From Chara braunii (lineage: Eukaryota > Streptophyta > Charophyceae > Charales > Characeae): 30,696 nt of DNA. The DNA lies in NCBI GenBank assembly GCA_003427395.1, contig BFEA01000011.1, positions 5,878,795 to 5,909,490 of the forward strand, given 5' to 3'. Positions 28,425-30,696 of this stretch are shown here, in pieces (position 1 is the first letter of the stretch; the number at the start of each line of letters is the position of its first letter). The notes beneath the pieces were generated by a model. It saw only the letters and a program-made list of their open reading frames with translations. It was not told where the DNA came from and did not search any database. Position numbers and translations under genes: made by a program.

Positions 28425-28580
28425 CTCAGTAAACCCTAACCCGAACCCCGCTTGTTCCCCGCCTGAGGGGCTATGTGCTTCTGCTCGACATATCCTCCCC
28501 CACTAGACCCCAAACCCTAACCCCGCTTGTTCCCCACCTGAGGGAGTATCTACTTCTACTCAACCCCAGATCCTCCCCTG
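28425..28580. repeat. Two-copy repeat with telo-box motifs
   Basis: AAACCCTAACCC occurs at about 28431 and 28509. Each is followed by CCGCTTGTTCCCC(G/A)CCTGAGGG and a T(A/G)CTTCT(G/A)CTC(G/A)A block, so a roughly 78-base unit is repeated with changes. AAACCCTAA is the plant telo-box. One motif per copy is not a telomeric array. Confidence 0.7.
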
Positions 28581-28832
28581 CCTATGCTCGGGCCAATCCG
28601 GTCTTTTCATATCCGGCACGGCGCCAGCACCCGCGGGAGACCCCCAGGGTGTATGTCGACCGGTCTGGACCTCTTGGTCCAGGTCGCGGAAGGTCCGGTC
28701 CAAGCACCAACCATACAGTCAGGCTTGGACAACAGGCACAGCAAGGCACTCTGCCCTATCTGTGGCAGCGCCAGTCCCACCCACCAAAACCAGTTCCCCT
28801 GTGTTTCCCGGGCTGACTGTGAGGACGAGGGC
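28581..28832. other. Open plus-strand frame of unknown nature
   Basis: A plus-strand frame contains ALCPICGSASPTHQNQFPC, a C-x2-C...H...C pattern, before running into the G homopolymer. No family is recognised and I do not call it a gene. Confidence 0.3.
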
Positions 28833-28858
28833 GGGGGGGGGGGGGGGGGGGGGGGGGG
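28833..28858. repeat. G26 homopolymer
   Basis: Uninterrupted run of G. True length is uncertain in short-read data; it could form a quadruplex and is a likely assembly weak point. Confidence 0.9.
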
Positions 28859-28938
28859 AAGGGACTCTCCATACTTTCCTCTTCCCCTTTCCTCTTAAGG
28901 GAGTCTTGCGGAACGCGGGCCAACTGGATGCATAGGTC

Positions 28939-29478
28939 TTACCCTGAAACGGTGGCTATCAATCCCCGATCGAGAGCTTGGTCCAAGAACTTCTGTCTTA
29001 TGGTCTCTGCTGCCAACGGGTTCGCCCTGGTTTGATGCTGGATCCATTTCCAATCGGTCCTGTACTCTGCCTCCAACAGCTGCAGCAACTCCAGCCATGA
29101 CTGCTGGGGGTGCTGTTGCAGGCTCCTGAGGGCTGCTGTGCACTTTCTTTTCCAGATGAACCAGATCGCCAGTGGACGGAGCCCAGAGAAAAGAGGGCGT
29201 TGGTATGGCCCTGGCATGGGTGGGGAGGACAACCCCGTTAACAGTACCTGAGGCTGACCTGGGAAAGCCATGCCAGTTAGGGCTGATAAAAAACTCCACA
29301 CGCGGCTTCAGATGAGGTCTGCCTCCGGGCAGCAGAGTAAGCAGTGAGTAACATCCTCAGTTGGCGCCGCGGGACATGCTGGGCAGCGGTCATCCCCAGG
29401 TCAAACATGCTGTGGGTTCTGCTGAGTGAGCCACTGATTGACCGGGAGTGCCCAGTGGAGTTTTCTTTCAATGGCGGC
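28939..29478 (-). pseudogene. LINE-type reverse transcriptase zinc-binding C-terminus (zf-RVT-like) remnant
   Basis: One minus-strand frame reads AAIERKLHWALPVNQWL, a TGA (29403-29401), PGDDRCPACPAAPTEDVTHC, LLCCPEAD, a TGA (29310-29308), then LAIWFIWKRKCTAALRSL and WIQHQTRANPLAAETIRQ, to a stop at 28939. C-x2-C...H-C...C followed by a Trp-rich helical segment fits the zinc-binding region after the RT in plant non-LTR elements. Both stops are TGA and could be CGA transitions. The RT proper is not present; to its right lies a (CT)n tract. The family call is by pattern only. Confidence 0.6.
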
Positions 29479-29480
29479 GG

Positions 29481-29484
<4 letters not shown>

Positions 29485-29541
<57 letters not shown>
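29485..29541. repeat. (CT)n microsatellite
   Basis: About 57 bases of uninterrupted CT. Confidence 0.97.
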
Positions 29542-29544
<3 letters not shown>

Positions 29545-29589
29545 GCGCGCCTAAATTTTTTCCATTTTTTTAGCGGAGGCAGGAATAAC

Positions 29590-30305
29590 TCCTGCGCCAG
29601 GCGGAGGGGCAGGCGCTGGCACTGGGGACTGCAGGGGAGCGCAGGTGGAGGTGCGCTGGTGGGGGGGGAAGTGGTGGCAGAGCGGGTGGAGGGAAGTGCT
29701 GGCGGAGGGGAGTGGAAAGGAGCGCAGGCGCAGGGGAGCGCTGGAGCAGGAGAGCGCTGGCAGAGGGGTGCGCTGGCGGAGGGAACGGAGGGAGCGGAGG
29801 GGAGCGGAGGGAACGGAGGGGAGCGGAGGGGAGCGGAGGGGAGCGGAGGGGAGCACTGGTGCGAAGAGCGGCGGAGGAGGGGGTGGAGGGGCGGTGGATA
29901 GCCGGAGATGGAGCGGCCAGGGGGCGAAGAACGGCGGAGGAGGGGGTAGGAGCGACGGAGGAGGGGGAAGGGCCGGAGGAGCAGCCGATAGGTGGAAGAG
30001 CAGCGGAGGAAAGGGGGGAGCGCAGGGGAGCGCACGGAGCACAGGCGGAGGGGAGCGGCCGGAGGGAAGTGGACGGGAGCGCTTGGGGAGGGGAGTGGAG
30101 GGGAGTGGAGGGGAGTGGAGGGGAGTGGAGGGGAGCACTGGTGGAGGGGTGCACTGAAGGAGGAGAGCGCTGACGAGGGGTGGGCTGGTTGAAGGGAGCG
30201 AAGCAGAGCGCTGGCAGAGGGGAGCGCAAGGAACACAGAAGGAGGGGAGCGGGTGGAGGGGAGTGGAGGGGAGCACTGGCGGAAGGGAGGAGGGGAGTGG
30301 AGGGG
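29590..30305. repeat. GC-rich purine minisatellite (GGAGCGGAGG-type units)
   Basis: Recurring GGGAGCGGAG, GGGAGTGGAG and GCGCTGG words in units of roughly 10-24 bases; some runs are perfect (GAGTGGAGGG repeats at about 30090-30135). Long frames on both strands (Pro/Ser/Leu-rich or Gly/Arg/Glu-rich) come from this composition. Confidence 0.85.
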
Positions 30306-30343
30306 CGGTCTCTTATACACATCTAGATGTGTATAAGAGACAG
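30306..30343. other. Nextera (Tn5 mosaic-end) junction adapter left in the assembly
   Basis: 30325-30343 is AGATGTGTATAAGAGACAG, the 19-base Tn5 mosaic end. 30306-30324 is its reverse complement with one mismatch (G at 30307 in place of T). Two mosaic ends head to head are the circularisation junction of a mate-pair library. This is synthetic sequence; bases on its two sides need not be adjacent in the genome. Confidence 0.97.
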
Positions 30344-30641
30344 GCAGCAGATGGAGCGGATCGGGGGGGGAGGAGTGGAGGCTGGGGAGGGAGGGGCGGA
30401 GGAGGAGGAGGGGGTTCTTGGCAGGGGGAAAGGGGGGCCACTGACCTGAATCTCCCATCTTGGTGCGGCGTTCAGGCGTCGACGGTCGAACATTGCATGC
30501 CAATCACTGTGCCCACCACATCTCACGGCCTACCCGTGACGCCGGCCAACTACTCACCACATCCAACGGCCAACTGCAGTCGATCAATCTCTCTCGATCA
30601 ATCGATCACGCCTGATAGTTCATGCTGCAAGACGTGTCCCA

Positions 30642-30648
<7 letters not shown>
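30344..30648. other. Sequence beyond the adapter; no gene
   Basis: A G-rich patch (30360-30440), then a short normal-composition stretch with TCGATCAATC-type words (30576-30608). Its adjacency to the left side is unproven because of the adapter. Confidence 0.6.

Positions 30649-30696
<48 letters not shown>
30649..30696. repeat. (CT)24 microsatellite at the window end
   Basis: CT run to the last base, reverse complement of the GA run at the start. Confidence 0.95.

Noticed and set aside
28584-28898. Plus-strand frame with CPICG...H...C resembling a zinc finger
   Set aside because: Single weak pattern, ends in a G homopolymer, no conserved second half.
29277-30503. 408-codon minus-strand open frame, the longest in the window
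   Set aside because: It runs through the CT microsatellite, the purine minisatellite and the adapter; composition is Pro/Ser/Leu and the adapter contributes VSYTHLDVYKR. It is not a gene.

Overview
The window looks like a scaffold from a large, repeat-rich streptophyte genome (a plant or charophyte alga; a Chara-like genome would fit, but that is inference). Four things point there: a chromodomain-bearing Ty3/gypsy element primed by initiator tRNA-Met, a single exon of the plant nucleotide-rhamnose synthase/epimerase-reductase family, AAACCCTAA telo-box motifs, and very abundant microsatellites. There are no prokaryotic genes, no CRISPR array and no operon. Both ends of the window are (GA/CT)n tracts, a 142-base N gap lies at 15257-15398, and a sequencing-library adapter is embedded at 30306-30343. 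The sequence is therefore a draft assembly and has to be read with that in mind.

Left part (1-11.2 kb): no gene is supportable. It holds a degenerate duplicated block (1.44-1.69 kb), a 54-base near-perfect palindrome (3.03 kb), a degenerate 115-base tandem repeat (3.35-3.77 kb), one end of an LTR retrotransposon with an exact tRNA-Met primer-binding site (4.26 kb) and a 189-base tandem duplication, a 371-base foldback MITE with an 8-base target duplication (5.41-5.78 kb), two tRNA-derived SINE-like remnants on the minus strand (6.75 and 10.35-10.47 kb), and a 35-base exact direct repeat near 9 kb.

Middle (12.2-14.5 kb): a decayed plus-strand retrotransposon remnant with gag, a ruined zinc knuckle and the start of an aspartic protease. 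Its LTRs are not identifiable.

15.6-24.65 kb: a structurally complete but coding-dead Ty3/gypsy chromovirus on the minus strand. It has a 4-base target duplication (TTGG), two LTRs of about 1.1 kb, a PBS 3 bases inside the 5' LTR, a polypurine tract abutting the 3' LTR, and gag, protease, RT, RNase H, integrase and chromodomain in the canonical order. The frame is broken by many stops and several frameshifts, and catalytic residues are lost in protease, RT and RNase H.

Right part (24.65-30.7 kb): a 129-base minus-strand exon of a rhamnose-synthesis gene (25.26-25.39 kb) is the only convincing host coding sequence. Around it lie an LTR fragment related to the 4.3 kb LTR, a GTCGGC-rich short element, a 1.3 kb composite (TTC)n minisatellite, a LINE-type RT zinc-binding remnant (28.9-29.5 kb) and a purine-rich minisatellite that contains the adapter. 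Most long open frames in the window are by-products of low-complexity DNA.

No previously undescribed functional system is convincingly present. The most useful observations are the complete anatomy of the dead chromovirus, the foldback MITE, the composite TTC array, and the adapter artefact that generates false proteins.
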